This document shows positions 12,342 to 28,666 of a stretch of DNA of 64,000 bases, piece by piece (the first letter of the stretch is position 1; every line of letters starts with the position of its first letter). Below the pieces are notes generated by a model that saw nothing but the letters and a program-made list of their open reading frames with translations, did not search any database and had not been told where the DNA came from. Made by a program: the position numbers and the translations under genes. The stretch is from Eleginops maclovinus. Lineage: Eukaryota > Chordata > Actinopteri > Perciformes > Eleginopidae. The stretch is taken from contig NC_086366.1 in the NCBI RefSeq assembly GCF_036324505.1, positions 5,825,427 through 5,889,426 on the forward strand, written 5' to 3'.

Positions 12342-13218
12342 CAGAGTTGGGTGTAACACATTACAAAAGTAACGGAGTTACAGTAATGTAGTACTTTTAG
12401 CTGTAACACAGTAATATAACTAATTTCTTCTGAATTTTGGGTAATATAATACCCGTTACAATTCTCAGTAACGCAGTTACAACACATTTTAACCCGAAAT
12501 GATGTGTTTTGTTTCTAAGAAATCACAAACATCGCGAGACATTCCAACACCAGAGAAATAATTGTGCAGGTATAATAGTAACTCAGTAAGCCTGTCTACT
12601 ATCGGTTAGAGGGCTGCAGAAACAGATTTGCAATGCAGAGCTGCAGGCTCGGAGAAAGGAAAAGAAAGGAGCGTGTGCAGGCCGAAGCAACAGAAGGTAA
12701 CCTTCTCTGGGTCTGCTGCTTGAACCCCGAGAAGTTGAAAGACTCTGGCAGAGTGTTGAAGATATGCAGCCTCCATCAGCTGTGGAATCGCCGGCTTTAA
12801 GAAAGTTTGTCAGCCAAATCCCCGTTAACACACCAATGATAAGGTGAGCTAACGTTGCCATAGAGACTCGTTCATATACAGCAGGTCACAGGGCCGTGCA
12901 GAGGCTCCACTAACATGTTATCAATAACACACAGGGACGTAATGTTACCGGTATCACATATTATTCAGCCCACTTAAACGGAGTATACGTTTAATTTCAG
13001 CATACTGCCATAGATAGCGTTAATTAATGAGCTGCAATAATCTACATTTTAGCATTTAAAGCCATAGTTTTGCTGTTATTTTTGGTGAAAGTAACGCAAA
13101 AGTAGTGTAACGCATTACAGTTCAGAGACAGTAATAATGTAATGTAACTTATTACTTTAAAAAGACAGTAATAAGTTATGTACTGTATTACATTTTGGAA
13201 GTAACTTGCCCATCACTG
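12342..13218. mobile_element. non-autonomous hAT-type element with 8-bp target duplication
   Basis: 877 bp flanked by the perfect direct repeat GTGATCGG (12334-12341 and 13219-13226). Ends are CAGAGTTGGGTGTAACACAT and the complement of TTGCCCATCACTG, both followed by GTAAC/ATTACA-rich subterminal sequence. An 8-bp duplication with CAG...CTG ends is typical of hAT. The interior has no recognisable transposase. Confidence 0.85.
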
Positions 13219-13226
13219 GTGATCGG

Positions 13227-14939
13227 TGACTAAAATAGTTGAAGTGGTCTTCTCTTTGTGCATTTTGCTGTAATTGCACACCTGCAAATATAAAACAAGT
13301 AAAACCAGGGAACAAGACATTGTCCGGTAGAGACACATTTTAGCTTTGTAAGACAAAAAATGTAATTTGTCAAAAGCACATAGGGCACTTTTTTGAAAGA
13401 GGCATGAGATGATGTAACCAGGTGAATAAAATGGTTGAATAGGATGTTAATGGGCTGCAGCGCCGGAGGAAACACTCTGTAGTGGTGCTAACCCATTTCG
13501 AGTCTCCCTTCCTGCTGTGGAATAAAGTGGCACAATGAATATATCACATCTATTGAACCTTCCTTCAACACTTTGGCTGAGTCTGAACACCGCTGTCTCC
13601 CTATTTTTTGATTTATTACAAACACTCTTTTTATCCTCTCACTCTGAAATACACACAGGCATCTTTCTCTTTGTGATCTAACCAGTCAGCCCACCTGTAA
13701 ATGTGTCTCTAACTTCAAAAACAGCATGTAACCTGAAATAGCTAGAAGAGCTATGAGAGGCATGCTAGTTTAAGTAGACTGATTGGAATCCTAAAATACC
13801 GACTAGATTTAGTGGTTGTATGTTTGCATGAGATGGTTGTGCACATGCATTCCTGCATGCATACACGCAATGCATCAGATTGCAGACATGTACTTTCACA
13901 GGGAGGTAGGTGCCCTCTTACAACTGAGTAGGCTAGCATGTGTCGCCCTATGAGGCCTGTTGAGGAGTGTGCTGGAAACCAGGGAGGCAGTGGAGGACCA
14001 TTACAGTGAAGAGTTCAGATGTTTGTAAACTGCATCAACTGTAGTGATTCAGACACATCCCCGGTTTGACCCCTGCAACAATTGAGCTTTATATACATGT
14101 ACACAGGAAGAAATGTAATAATGCTATCCATTGGACAATGACTACATGCTAATGTTAAGCAGGTAGGCTATAGTGTTTACTATGTTCACCATTTGCTTAT
14201 CATGTTAGCATACGAACATTTGCTAACTAGAAGAAAGGTTCAGACCTCCACCAATGCTGAACATTGCAAGCATGTCTGTCTTGCAATGTTTCAAGAAAGT
14301 AAAACACAATATGTGTATCCGCCTCATGAATTAGATCGCTTCAATTTACTTCTCGGCCTTTGCTACAACCTCTCGCTCCAACTTGAATGAAAAACACAGC
14401 AGAAGTGTTTTCACAACCATGCCAAAAGACAGAGAAACAGACAAACCTTTGCAGCGATAAAAAGTGGTAAACAAAAAATGGCTTAACTAAATGTTTGTTT
14501 TGCAGGAACTATAATCAAAATATTGGACAAATAAAAAGTTGGACTTGATGGTTGTGCTACAATGAAAAGGCCACAGAAGTCATGAGGATTCCTCCTCGGA
14601 CCACCATGAACTGTAATCCATCTAATGAATCAGAAGGGGTTGAGCTATCGTCAGACAGACAGTTAGCATAGCTGACGCCACGCCGCTAGTGCTAACCATC
14701 ATGCCTACTTCATCCACCTTGTTCTTCACAACATTTCACTGAGTATGAATGCATGCCGCCCTCTCCTAAGACTTTATAAGCTCCTAGCCATACATTAACC
14801 TTTAGAAAGAACCGTCTCAGTGTCACATCTGATCCGTCACAGTGGACCCCTAAAGGTGAGAATGACCTACTCGCACACAGGTTCAAAGCTCGGTATCAGG
14901 GATCTCTGCTGCTATGGCAACAAAGCAGGAATGCATTTT
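13227..14939. other. intergenic, no gene seen
   Basis: No coding region or long repeat recognised. Near 14165-14240 is a short stretch of the common fish TTAGCATNCTAACATTTGCTAA type. Confidence 0.4.
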
Positions 14940-14956
14940 GTGTGTGTGTGTGTGTG

Positions 14957-15022
<66 letters not shown>
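14940..15022. repeat. (TG)n microsatellite
   Basis: About 83 bp with a single TGCG interruption. Confidence 0.95.
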
Positions 15023-15024
<2 letters not shown>

Positions 15025-15090
15025 CTTTGGTGGTCTCTTTGATGATCAATTCCAAGAGTTTGGCATTAGTGTATGTTTGAGGTTCAAGTA

Positions 15091-15157
15091 GAGAGAGAGA
15101 GAAAAGGTCAAGAAGAAAGAAAGAGGGGGAGGCGGGGGGAGGAGGGGAGGTTGAGGG
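15091..15157. repeat. polypurine tract
   Basis: Almost only A and G on the plus strand; mirror-like stretches could support triplex DNA. Confidence 0.6.
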
Positions 15158-15286
15158 TCAGCTAAACAAAAGGCTCTTTGGCCGTGCTTCCCCCGGTCAG
15201 GGCTTAGAGGGCAGGAAGTAGTGCAACAATATCCGGCACTTCAGGTTAGGACCTCCCACCAAACCTCTGTCTCTCTGCCTCTCACT

Positions 15287-15423
<137 letters not shown>

Positions 15424-15834
15424 CACCCAGTGTGCCTTGACAATGTATTTTGATCAAAGGCTAGCTCTGGCTTTTGGTGGGGGGGGGGCTTGTAGGAGAT
15501 TAGCCCAGGAGGGAGTGTGTGAGCTTGTGTGTGTGCTGTGGGTCAGCAGGTCTTGTGTGCCTGTTATTCGTGAATGAGCTGTGGGCAGTTTTTCTGTTGG
15601 GGACATTGGAGGTCAGAGGATTTTACAATTGTCCGCAAAATATACAATTTTAGGCAATGTTAGTGGGGGGGTCAGTCTGAGGTTAGAATAGACGACAACA
15701 AAACAAACTACTATTTGCTATAGTTAATAATTGTTGGTTTTAAACATTTCAAAAAGTTTCCCCAGTGTCTCCGGTTTAAATGACCCCCATGACCTAAGCA
15801 GTCACATGTGATTGGTTGCCATTTCAAAAATACT

Positions 15835-16065
15835 TTTAAAGTGACCACTCATTTTCAGGTTCATATTAGTATTTTGTGCCTCTACTGTGACATGTTCCCA
15901 TGCCTTAATGTTCAAAAAGGTCTTCTTTTCACCCTCTGTCTGAAACCAGAGCCCAGTCTGCTCTGATTAGTTAGCTGCAGCTCTGTTGTGATTGGTCAAA
16001 CGCCTAGAGATGTCCGGCCTCTTAGCCTATCAATGTGTGGTGCACTAGCCAATAATAACCGAGTA
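15835..16065 (+). mobile_element. TTAA-MITE, truncated copy
   Basis: Shares TTCAGGTTCATATTAGTATT, the CACCCTCTGTCTGAAACCAG block and TGTTGTGATTGGTCAA with the complete copy. Confidence 0.6.
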
Positions 16066-16806
16066 GTTCTTCCTCCTCTGCTTCTCTTGCAGAGGCAGGG
16101 TAGTACTTAGTATTGGTTGTTGTGTTGTGGTTGTTGTTCTCTCTGTTGCATAGGTGACATTTGAGAATGCTTGGCAGTTGCATTGCCTTTACATATTTTG
16201 AATCAGGTCATGACTGTTGTTGTTGTGGTTGCAGTTGTTGGCAGGCGGTAGTCAAACAAGTGATAAGGGGTGTGAAATTGACTTTGTTTGCTTCGTGGTC
16301 AAGAATTTGAGCAGAAGTGACAATCCAGAGATTACTGCCTGACATAGTGGCAATACAAAGAGTAGAGGAGGTGTAGAAAAGGGAAATGAAAGAAGACAAA
16401 TATGAGGTATTACCTAGATCTGCACATATTTATTACTTCTGTATACCAGCTTGAGGAGCAATGGATTACTTTACTAAAAGTTACCCTCCCAACCATGCGC
16501 ACAGAGGGGATAGAGGGGAACCTAAGTCAACTGAACAGTAAACCTTGTGGAGAAATGTATCTTCCTCAGTCGGTGTGCTCTGCAGCCTGGAGATAACGCA
16601 GGAGGAAAGAGAGGGAGGGTGGAGGAGAGGCCAAGCAGGTGGACATAAGCCAACATGTCGCACAGGGTAGAAACTGTGGCTTCAGAGAGGAGACGCGAGG
16701 AGAGTAAAGGAGGAATTTTAATGACCCAGAAACCAGCCCAGCAGGATTAAAGAGGAGGAATGCCTCAGAAACTTTCCTCCTCTAAATCTTCTTCTTCCTT
16801 GCTTTG

Positions 16807-17122
16807 TTAAAGAGGCCATATTTGCACTTTGTGTCTCTACTGCGACATGTTGTCATGCTTTCATGTTCAAAAAGCTTTTTATTTCTCTCATACTGCCTGT
16901 GCTGCAGCACCTCTTTTCACCCTCCATCTGAAACCAGAGCCCAGTCTGCTCTGATTGGTGAGCTGGCCGGCTCTGATGTGATTGGTCAACCACTTAGAGA
17001 TGTCCGGCCCCTTAGCCAATCATGTACAATGTGTTGGAGCGCTAGCCAATAGAAGTGTTAGTGATCCATAGTGATGTCACTATGTTCCGGAGGTAAACAA
17101 AGGACTCCAATGGAGGCGTTAA
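16807..17122 (+). mobile_element. TTAA-MITE, near-complete copy
   Basis: Starts at TTAA|AGAGGCCATATTTGC, carries the family core and runs to GGACTCCAATGGAGGC. A TTAA occurs at 17119-17122, but the right inverted repeat is not convincing. Confidence 0.6.
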
Positions 17123-17626
17123 TTCCACAATGTAGAAATACTCTGTAAAGCAAAAGTCCAGTGTACATGTTACATCAGTAAAAATAATGATGATGAGCAA
17201 AATGTTCTCACGGAAAAAAAGACAGTGCCAAAAATGTTTTAATGAAAAAGAAAACTCACTATTAACAAAAACGTAAATGACTTAAGTGTTTTAAAATGCC
17301 TATCCATTATCTTTCTATTGACAGATTATTTAACTGACCATGTCTGTTCCTTTCCAACACTGACCTGTGTGCTATCAACACACTCGATACTGTTTATGTT
17401 TGTCTTTCTGTGTGTTCGAAGAAGACTCCCTGTTTCTATTCACGAATAAAAGCTAGTTAATGATTTCTTTAAGTTCCTGTTGACGTATGTTGCCTTTCCC
17501 TATCCCTGCTGAGCTGATGGCCCAAGACTAACTTTGACCTGAGCGTTATGAGCCGCCGCATTCCTGCAGAGTGGTGTGATCAGCTTTTCTCTCTCTCTCT
17601 CTCTCTCTTTCTCTTTCTCTCTCCCT

Positions 17627-17668
<42 letters not shown>

Positions 17669-20412
17669 GTCTCTCTACAAATAATGACTTTACACCCAGG
17701 GTTGGGAGGGTTTTGGTTTTGATTCCCTGTACCCGTTCAGTTCCCATGTTTGGTTTTAGCACATGTTATCCACGTTCATTGCGCAAGTGTTTTTTATAAA
17801 CCTAACTTGTCATTAAAATGCTTCATTGTTTTGAAACATATACTCATTGGCTAGAATTGAGTCAGTGTATCCCCTAATTTATCTTCATCTACTTTTGTCC
17901 CCCACCATGCATTAAAATGCTCAGTTTACAGGAATCAAAGTAGTTTATGATATGTTTGAGATATGCTACGATACGCTACATTAATTTACGATAAACAACG
18001 GTACGGTCTGAGAGGAAACTATACAAACAGTTTGTTACGTTACTCATACTATTTTTCTTGCATCACAGCTGCTCCATTTGCAACATCAACAAGGACAGAT
18101 ATTAGGTCACAAGGAAACAACAGTTAACAAACTAATGCAATCACTGAAGACAACATGTCCAGGACCCTTTAACGTACATTTGATCTGGGATTAAAATCTG
18201 TATTTAATTTGAGGATTGACTGGTGCAAAAAACAGTGCTTTATTCTTACTTTATAAAATCATAATAACCCGTAACTTTGATTTGATAGAAACTATTTATA
18301 TTCGCTGTTCAGGACATAGTTGGGATCAGAGACGATGTTAATTTGTTGTTATGGTTCATAGAGTATCACCAGAGGTTGACAATCTTTGAGTAGATTTTCA
18401 GCTGCTTGTTTGAGAAAAAAACGACTGGTTGGGGATTGTCTTGGAAATAATTCCAATGGGTAAAATGCAGCTATGAATCTCTTTATTAGAAATAAATATA
18501 TAAGTTATGAAGTCGGACATCACCGCTGTGTCTGAGACGTTGCTGCAGAGGTTGACCAGGAAATGAACTCGACCAAGTGGGTGCCTTTATCGCCATGGGG
18601 ACCAGTACGGCCCCTGGCGTGCAGGATTTAACCACACACACTTGAGGACCCACGAAACAGAGAGAAAAAAGAGGACATAAAACATCTATTTATTATTTTC
18701 AGGAAGTGCTAAAGAATGCTTTGTTTGCATATTTATAAATGGTATGCGGAGGCATCTGTTTAACTGTGTTGTCAGCCAAATATTACTCAGTATGTGATTA
18801 TGACCAGGTTTTGGGAGTATTGGATCTCATGAAATGGGATTATCTAATCAGGATACAAAAAAGGGTAAGGATTACATTTTTTCCAAAGGTAAGTAGTAAT
18901 TGTACCGGATTCGTTTTGAAGATATCCTTCCAGCCCTGATTTTAACTAACTGTATCATGGAGAATCTTCTTACATTTGGAAAGCTATAACAGATATTTAA
19001 TAGTTAAAAAGAGATCCGCCATTTATTCTACCTCACACACTTCCACGACTACTATAGATCCTAGTATTGATCCGTATCGGCTCCTGATTAGTTGCAGAGG
19101 GCCTTAAGGGTTTCAGTGTCAATCGTTTGGTCCATCTGTCCATCCGTCCATCTGTCCATCCGTCTGAGGACCATGAAATAAATACAGTATCTAACTCCCA
19201 AAAGACTGATTCCCAATGATTTTGATGACCCCTTGACCTGTCATCTGTCCTGATCAATACTCTAGTCTAGGGCAAATGCTAATGGCCCAATAATCACAAG
19301 ATTTATTTCAAAGCTTAATTGAATACTTGATTCTGATTGGTCAATTTGGACATTCCAGCGGTCTGTTATTTTTTGCTAACACACCATTGCTAAAAGGACG
19401 ATCTGATCAAGGGATTATGTGGAGTCATATCGTCTGCAGAAAGAAGTCAATTTAATGGAAGTGGTGGAGAAAACACATTTGTTTTATCCATCAGAAAACA
19501 TTATTATTACATCATTTTGAAATCAAGTCTCTGGTTTATTTAGTATATAGCCATATAATAAGGCTTACTTAAGTTTAGAGAACTCACTGACTTCTTATTT
19601 AGCACCTGAACCTTTGTCCTGAAATTTACAAGCTTACGTTACACGCTCAGATCAGAGGTACTCCTTTGGTTATGGTACTTCAGATGCTTTCCTCACAAGA
19701 TATACTGTCATAAAATACACTTTCAAAATGTAATAACCCAATGACATTCGCTATAGTGTCACGATTAATACAAATGCTGTGTCTTGTAGCTTAACATTAT
19801 GCTATAAATGATACATGCTCTGGTGAAAACTACTTTTTTCTGAGCCAAACTTCATCTCCTCTTCCTCTGTCTCACTTGTCTCTCCCACTGATCTGTGATA
19901 CCCCCTTTCTTCTACTTATCCGTCATATTATGTTTCCTCGTCCTACTCCCTCACTGACCATCCATCACCCCCGATGACAAGTTTACAAAGACTTCAGACG
20001 ACTGGGGAGAGAAACAGAACGAAAAACTATAAGAAAAGTAGCTAGAGGGCTAGCGTTAAGATTCCGAGTACATTGACTGAAGGAGTGCTGGAGGATGATA
20101 TAAAAGAATAACACTCCACCATTTCCTGCCTGGAAAAACTATTTGGGCTGAATGCTCCCAGATACACACTCATGCACAGATACAGCAATGTTGACAGGAA
20201 AACAGCTTGTTGCCAGGAAGGAGTATTCGTTTATTGCTTCCCCCTCAGTATCTGTGCATGCACCATGGGTTACTGACACATACATGCACACCAGCATTGT
20301 TCTGTACCTTTTTCCATTTTTCTTTGCATGGCAACCACTGCATGCCGCTTATGCAATAAAGCAGCAATAAGTGCCAGAGATGAGTAATGGAGTTAAGGGT
20401 GAAAGGTGTGTG

Positions 20413-20414
<2 letters not shown>
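17123..20414. other. intergenic, no gene seen
   Basis: It contains the CT-rich tract at 17585-17676 and a short 16-bp tandem motif (CCATCTGTCCATCCGT) near 19130-19168. A GC-richer patch at 18510-18620 was translated in all frames without a recognisable product. Nothing else can be supported. Confidence 0.4.
17585..17676. repeat. (CT)n polypyrimidine tract
   Basis: CT units with CCCT and GTCT variants. Confidence 0.9.

Positions 20415-20492
<78 letters not shown>
20415..20492. repeat. (TG)n microsatellite
   Basis: About 78 bp, uninterrupted. Confidence 0.95.
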
Positions 20493-20495
<3 letters not shown>

Positions 20496-21079
20496 AGATA
20501 CTAAATACACATGTATGCACCCACCGATGTGTTATTGTGTTGTTATTATTATCAACTGACTCGCACAGAGAGTGAACTTTATCCCGAGCGTCCTTCACAG
20601 GAAGCATGTGGACAGCAGTTGCCTTTGTGTTGTTTTCAAACGGAGTCAATCAACTCATTTCCTGAACAAAAAAAGGGGAAGAGTGGAACGAGACGAGAGA
20701 AGGAATCTAAAGAAGAAAGGAAAGGATAAATCTTCCTTTTTATGACGCAAAGTCCAGGAAGTACAGGCAGAAGAGGTTTAGTTTGTGGCCTTGTGAGGAT
20801 AAACACACTCCCTGCTGAAGTTTCCTTTAGCTAGACTCTCTATCTGACCTAGATATCTAACATCTTCTTCACAGGAAGCAAAACAAGATACAGTTTCTCT
20901 ACAGCTATAATTTCATTAATCATATTACTACACTCATTTGTGGTCCTAAAAAAAGAATGGAAACTATGAGGCCTTGAGCTCCCCCTCCTGGCCTGCTGAT
21001 GTCCTAACATGGCAGAGACACAAGGAAAAGATTGTGTAAAAAAAGATCGGAGTGAGCCATTTCCTGCTAAGTAAGGTTC

Positions 21080-21214
<135 letters not shown>

Positions 21215-22236
21215 CTATGGAGATTGTAGTATACACATGTGGGTATGAGCCTTTTTGAGTCTTTCCAAGAAATTATACAAAGTAATCATCTGGACCAGTT
21301 GGGTCGTTTCCTTTTGTTAGAACTTAGTAAAGTAGACCATCTTCAACACATGGATTGAAGGTATAGTTTGACACTTTTGGAAGTGGTTATTTTCTGTCCT
21401 GTCCATTGCAACTGCAATTAAAAAAGCAATGGTTGTGGTAGTACAGAGTTTTGGGCGGGACTATACCTTGAATAAGCCATGTGATTTCCTCGAACTCATC
21501 ATAGGCTCTGTCTCCTCTTTCCTCTAATCTGTTGTTCCCTAAGTGTTTACTTCCTGTCGGTCTTCTTCTGATGATTTCTCTGACGTCCAGCTCTCTGTAT
21601 TTCCTTCTCTCACTGGGGACAGTTTAGCCATCATGAATTAAAAGTGTCTTGCTCTCCACAAATATAGAAATATGTACACTGTACATAGTCGCTTGACCTT
21701 CCCTAGCAATGGTCGAACGGAAAATTATCAGACCTTTGGAATATCCAATCGAACAATGAGAATGAACTATTTTGCTACGTAATAACTAAAGGTTAACAGG
21801 TGAAGTCTTTCAAACATTTGCATCATAAAAAATAGGTGCGACAAAGTAGATTCCGCAGTTGTCCCATGCATCATATTTATCACATGGTATATCTATTATC
21901 CCATCCCACTCTTGGCACAAAGCAAACAAATGGTTTGTTCACACACATCTCATTTCACATGAAATAGAAAACCATGAGAACACAGCATTGGATGGAGAGA
22001 ACCACAAAGGACTCAATAATAGAAACCAGAGTGAGTGAGATAAAGGTGGACAGGAAAAGCAGATAGTGAGAGTGAACGTGAGCGAGGGAAACTGAAACAC
22101 AGACAGGGGTGGGAGTTAACACAGCAGAAGGGAGGAGGTGGTAATATGGAAAATGTGCTGCTTGCTACTGACTGTGCAACGGTTAAGTCAGTTTGTATGA
22201 TTCACTGGAGGACCACTGACCCATCTGGAAGACGTC

Positions 22237-22239
<3 letters not shown>

Positions 22240-22311
<72 letters not shown>
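22240..22311. repeat. (TG)n microsatellite, left arm of an inverted pair
   Basis: About 72 bp; faces a (CA)n array 110 bp away. Confidence 0.95.
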
Positions 22312-22312
<1 letters not shown>

Positions 22313-22418
22313 GCATATGTGAAGCCAACATATGTAAAAACCTTTGGGTTTTCTTGAGAACGAAAGGATTCATCCCACCACACCCTCCCACACAAGTCAT
22401 CTGCAGTACAAAGACACA

Positions 22419-22518
<100 letters not shown>

Positions 22519-22689
22519 GAAACATACACTCTATGTTGCATCAGTGAGCCCGCAGCCCTGGATCTCACCACCAGCACAGCCTGCATCCTCGAGATTTCCA
22601 GGAATGTCGCGGATCATCCTGGGAACGTTCAGGAAAGTGCCAGGAAACACTCTATCCTGATCGATTTAAAACGACCTAATAAGAAGTAA

Positions 22690-24783
22690 TAAAGAACAGG
22701 TTGCTCATTGTTGATCTCTCCATTACCCTGGCTTTTTCCCACACTCAAATCACTCGTCACTCAGCTCTTGACAAATGCAGAAGTATTCCCAGCGAGGTCC
22801 AAAAGAAAATATAAAATGTTTATGTAATCTTGTTATTGCACATTGATGAGTGTTGTTTGGCAGTTTACTGTTGTACTGTTTCCATTCCTGCTTTACATTG
22901 AGTTTCCTTTAATAATTACATGAATGAGTCCTAGAACCCGGGAGTTAGCATTTTTCTGGCTTTTTAAAAAATGTGTATGTATTTTTGGTAAGATGCCAAA
23001 AAAAAATATCATGTTTGATTTTACATCACAGAGTGGTTCAGTGGTGACGTGTTTTGGTAAGCCGACCCAGGCATCCAATGGACTACCTTGACAAAAAGCA
23101 ATGGGATTTTACTATTGGATTTGGAATATTGCTGAAAATAAGCTCTGTGACAAACAAACATTTATGATACTAACATCTGTAGTTCAGCAGGATGATCTCC
23201 ACATATTTACACCACTTTATGATTTTGAAGCGTAAATGCTATTGTAGGAAATGTTCTTTTATTCGAAGCACAGGAGTCGATTCAAAAGAAAACGAAGTGA
23301 AGCTCCTCTCATAAGTTTTAAAAGGAGTATTTAATAAATGGATGCAGCGGTAGGTTTTACAAAAGTTTCACAGCTGTGGCCCAGTAGCCTTGAACAGGCC
23401 CAAAACATGAATAGAGGTCACGAGGTGTTCACTGTCCGAGGGTCCGAGCAAAAAGAGATCGATTCCTTAGTTGCATTGCTCTTTGTGCAGTGGTCGCCTC
23501 TTCCTATTGGTCGCCTCAAGTCGTAACAGTACTTCCGGTCAGTTTAGTGAATACGTGGCATAGGGTCATCTCCCTTCTTAGGGTATTACAGCGTCAATAA
23601 GGAGAATTAATCATTGTGTGTTTAATGTATAACAAGTAATTCCCCTATTCACTCTTTATCCAGATTCTGTCCGCTAAGGAAACCAACGCTCAAACCCGCA
23701 GTTTTCTTCCGTCCGGTATCAAGCGTCATCAGTGTTGTATACATCCGGTTACAATAATAAACAATTTCAAAATAAGATTCTATTTCAAAATAAGACAGTG
23801 TTGTGGTTACTCTTAATATTGATTATAATTTCTTACACTATCAAATTAAGTAAGAAGTAACGTTGGGCTATAAAGGGAACTGCATCACGGTTACATGTGT
23901 TCAGGTCACCAACGCTAAGCTAAAGGAGGCTAATGTTGGGCGTGCTGACGTTAAGTCATCTCATTTAGACACTTGTTAGCAACCACCGCTTTTAAATTCA
24001 CCAGTGGGGTATTTACTGACGTATTTCATGTCGTAAACAAAACGTAAAAATCGATTTAGCTATTATTAACCTCAGACCTTATTTTAGGCTTCTAACCAAA
24101 GACATATTTAAAAAACTGTCCGGACGAGGGAACAGAACATGGTAAAATAATAAGTCAGTCCGGTTTAGGGGTCGTTACTGCACCATTATTACATTACATT
24201 TTAGCTTCTTAGTTTGTTTTCACTATGACTTTTTACATCACAGGACAAGGACTCAGAACTGTGTTTGCTGAACATAATGTTAGCTCAGATCTCAGGTGAG
24301 TTACAGCGATTACTGGAGAGCAAAGCAATTCAGTATAAAATGCTAACCTGATAACATTAAGTAGCTCCTGTATGTAGAAATAAAGTTAGCTTATACTAGA
24401 ACATATAAACATGGTCTAGACTCTTTATTTCCGCCCTTACACTTTTGCTCTTGTTTTTTGAAAGAAATAATCCAATGCAGTTTGTCTCGGGTTACATTTA
24501 CAATTTCAACCAAGCTAGGTGGTTTTTAAGTTGTTGTTTTTTTGCCACTGTCACACATACACATGCATGTTGTTGTCATACAAGATTGCCTGAACACATC
24601 GCCTCACACACAGACTCACATGGAGTTACGCTACACACGGAGTCACAAACACGCCATTGTTATCCTATAATGCATGTCAGAGAGGCTGTCTGCTCTTCTG
24701 GTGTCAGACCCGTCTATCCTTCACGCCAGCGGCTTCATGACCTACTGCCTAGCGTGCCTCTGTCTGCATGCATATACATGTGG
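22690..24783. other. intergenic, no gene recognised
   Basis: Between 23280 and 24180 CpG content is higher than in the flanks, with several CTTCCGGT-type ETS-like motifs. It could be a small promoter or an old LTR. I found neither a coding exon nor paired LTRs, so I leave it unassigned. Confidence 0.35.
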
Positions 24784-24911
<128 letters not shown>

Positions 24912-25201
24912 CTGGAGGCTCACGGACTGCCAGCTGTACTCCCAACATGCCCAGGGAGAGCCTTGCCTCACAGGACAGGGAAGACAGAGAGAAGAACTCT
25001 TTCCACGCTAACGCTTCCATGTTAACACGAGCATGTCTGTTTATGATGTGTGTGAAGGAGGGGATAGGAGTGTGTGTCGGTATTTGTGTGTGTGGGAGAG
25101 AGGGGCAGACGGGATTGAGCACAGCGGGGGGGGAGGGCAGAGGTGACTTGGAGGGCTTTCACATTTCATTAGAGCCGTAGGCTAGCGGTTCACACATGTA
25201 A

Positions 25202-25221
25202 ACACACGCGCGCGCGCGCAC
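25202..25221. repeat. (CG)n core in alternating purine-pyrimidine, Z-DNA-prone
   Basis: ACACACGCGCGCGCGCGCAC is strictly alternating and CG-rich, the strongest Z-DNA candidate in the window. Confidence 0.7.
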
Positions 25222-26644
25222 AGACAAGCGCTCACACAATTCCTGCCCACCCTCGTCCACTCCTCATTTAGCATCCCATTCACTAACACGTTCGCCCCCC
25301 CCCCCCCTGCATGCGAACACGCACAGCACTCTTCTCATAAGACCTTGGCCCCAGCCGCACCCAGAAGCACACAAACACACACGCATTACACTCTCTCATG
25401 CGATTGTGTCAACCTCTCACAGGGAGTTGGACATTAACTGCGATTCACACATGCACCTTGAACATATGATCAAAGAGGCACGCACACCAGCAAACAAAGA
25501 ACTCCAATATGCACAGCCTTACATGCGGGGTATCATGCAAATATGCGTTTTATTACCATGCCATCAGTAGCCTCGGCACACAACTCCTCCTTGACACACA
25601 CATACAATACATTAGGCATAGGTGGTGTTTAATATGCAAACCACACACATACACATGCTAACAGTGTGTGTCAGTGGCAGTCTTATGACCAGGATGTCAT
25701 GTGGGGGGAATATCTTTGACCTTGTGTTGGCAGACTCACACACATATAGAGTTATTGATGAACAGATGCAGACCTGAGGAACAGTGCTAAATATCAGTGA
25801 GAACAGAAAAAGAAGAAAGAGGAAAATAGTAAAGATAGATAAATGGATGGATGTTGATATCATCAGTATACAGTATATTTAAGAAGTGTTCTGCATGACT
25901 AAAATGTCATCTTTCAAAAGGGGCAGAGTGTGTGTGACTCATACTCACCTTAAGCCGTTCGTACGTAGTGGATCGGACTACTTTTTTCAAAGCGGAAGCA
26001 ATAGGATTAGTTAAAAATGTGGTTTCTTTACCTCTGTGAATACCATTTCTGTTTAGTTGAGGTATGCCTAACCCTAACCCTAAACAAACTGTAGAATTAT
26101 CAACTGTACAAGCACCTAAACTGATTCATAAACACAAATGTTATTCAAAATTAAGTGTGGCATTTCTGTAAATTCAAAATCTGGTGATAAATGTAGCAGA
26201 CAGTCTGCAGGGCAGCTTTGATCCTCTTTTTATACGGAGAGGGTCAGACACATGCAGTAAATCCATGAAGAATTCCTTATCTCACACATGTTCGCCAACT
26301 ACACTGTTTGATCGCTCCCCATATGGTGGGGCATGCGCACCCAAAGACCCAAACAAACACACCAGGGATGTTAACAGAGGCATGCATTTGTATATACACA
26401 CATGCAGGATGTATGCACAGCTGTGCACAGTCAACCCATCCCCATCCACTCCTCAGTTTACATTTAATCAACTAAGATGCATATTCTTTGTTTTCTTCAC
26501 CCCCGTACATCGTTTTGACAAACCCCCCACTCTCCACTGTGGATGTATATACAGAACTGGATACCGCATGAGAGGCGGGGTTTGTTCATTCCAATCAAAG
26601 TTGCTCAGTGGCGCATGAAGCCAAAAAGGGGGGTAGAAAACAAA

Positions 26645-26954
26645 TACTGAAACGCCTCCATTGGACTCCTTTGTTTATTCCTGGAAGATAATGACATCCC
26701 TATGTAACACTCTCGCTTCTAGCACTCTAACACATTGTACGTGATAGGCTAAGGGACGGGACATCTCTGAGCAGTAGACCAATCAAAACAGAGCCGGCCA
26801 GCTAACCAATCAGAACAGACTGGCCTCTTGTTTCAGACAGAGGGTGAAAAGAGGTGCTGCAGCACAGGCAGAACATTAAAGTATGGAGACATGTCACAGT
26901 AGAGGCACACAATAGAAATATCAACCTGAAAATGTGCAGAATATTCCTCTTTAA
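26645..26954 (-). mobile_element. TTAA-MITE copy
   Basis: Minus orientation: GCCTCCATTGGACTCCTTTG at the left, family core, ending ATATTCCTCT|TTAA. Confidence 0.65.

Positions 26955-28666
<1,712 letters not shown>

Noticed and set aside
18510..18620. GC-richer patch that looked like an isolated exon
   Set aside because: Translation in all frames gives nothing recognisable and splice sites are not paired.
26066..26086. CCTAACCCTAACCCTAAA, telomere-like repeat
   Set aside because: Only about three units; too short to call an interstitial telomere.
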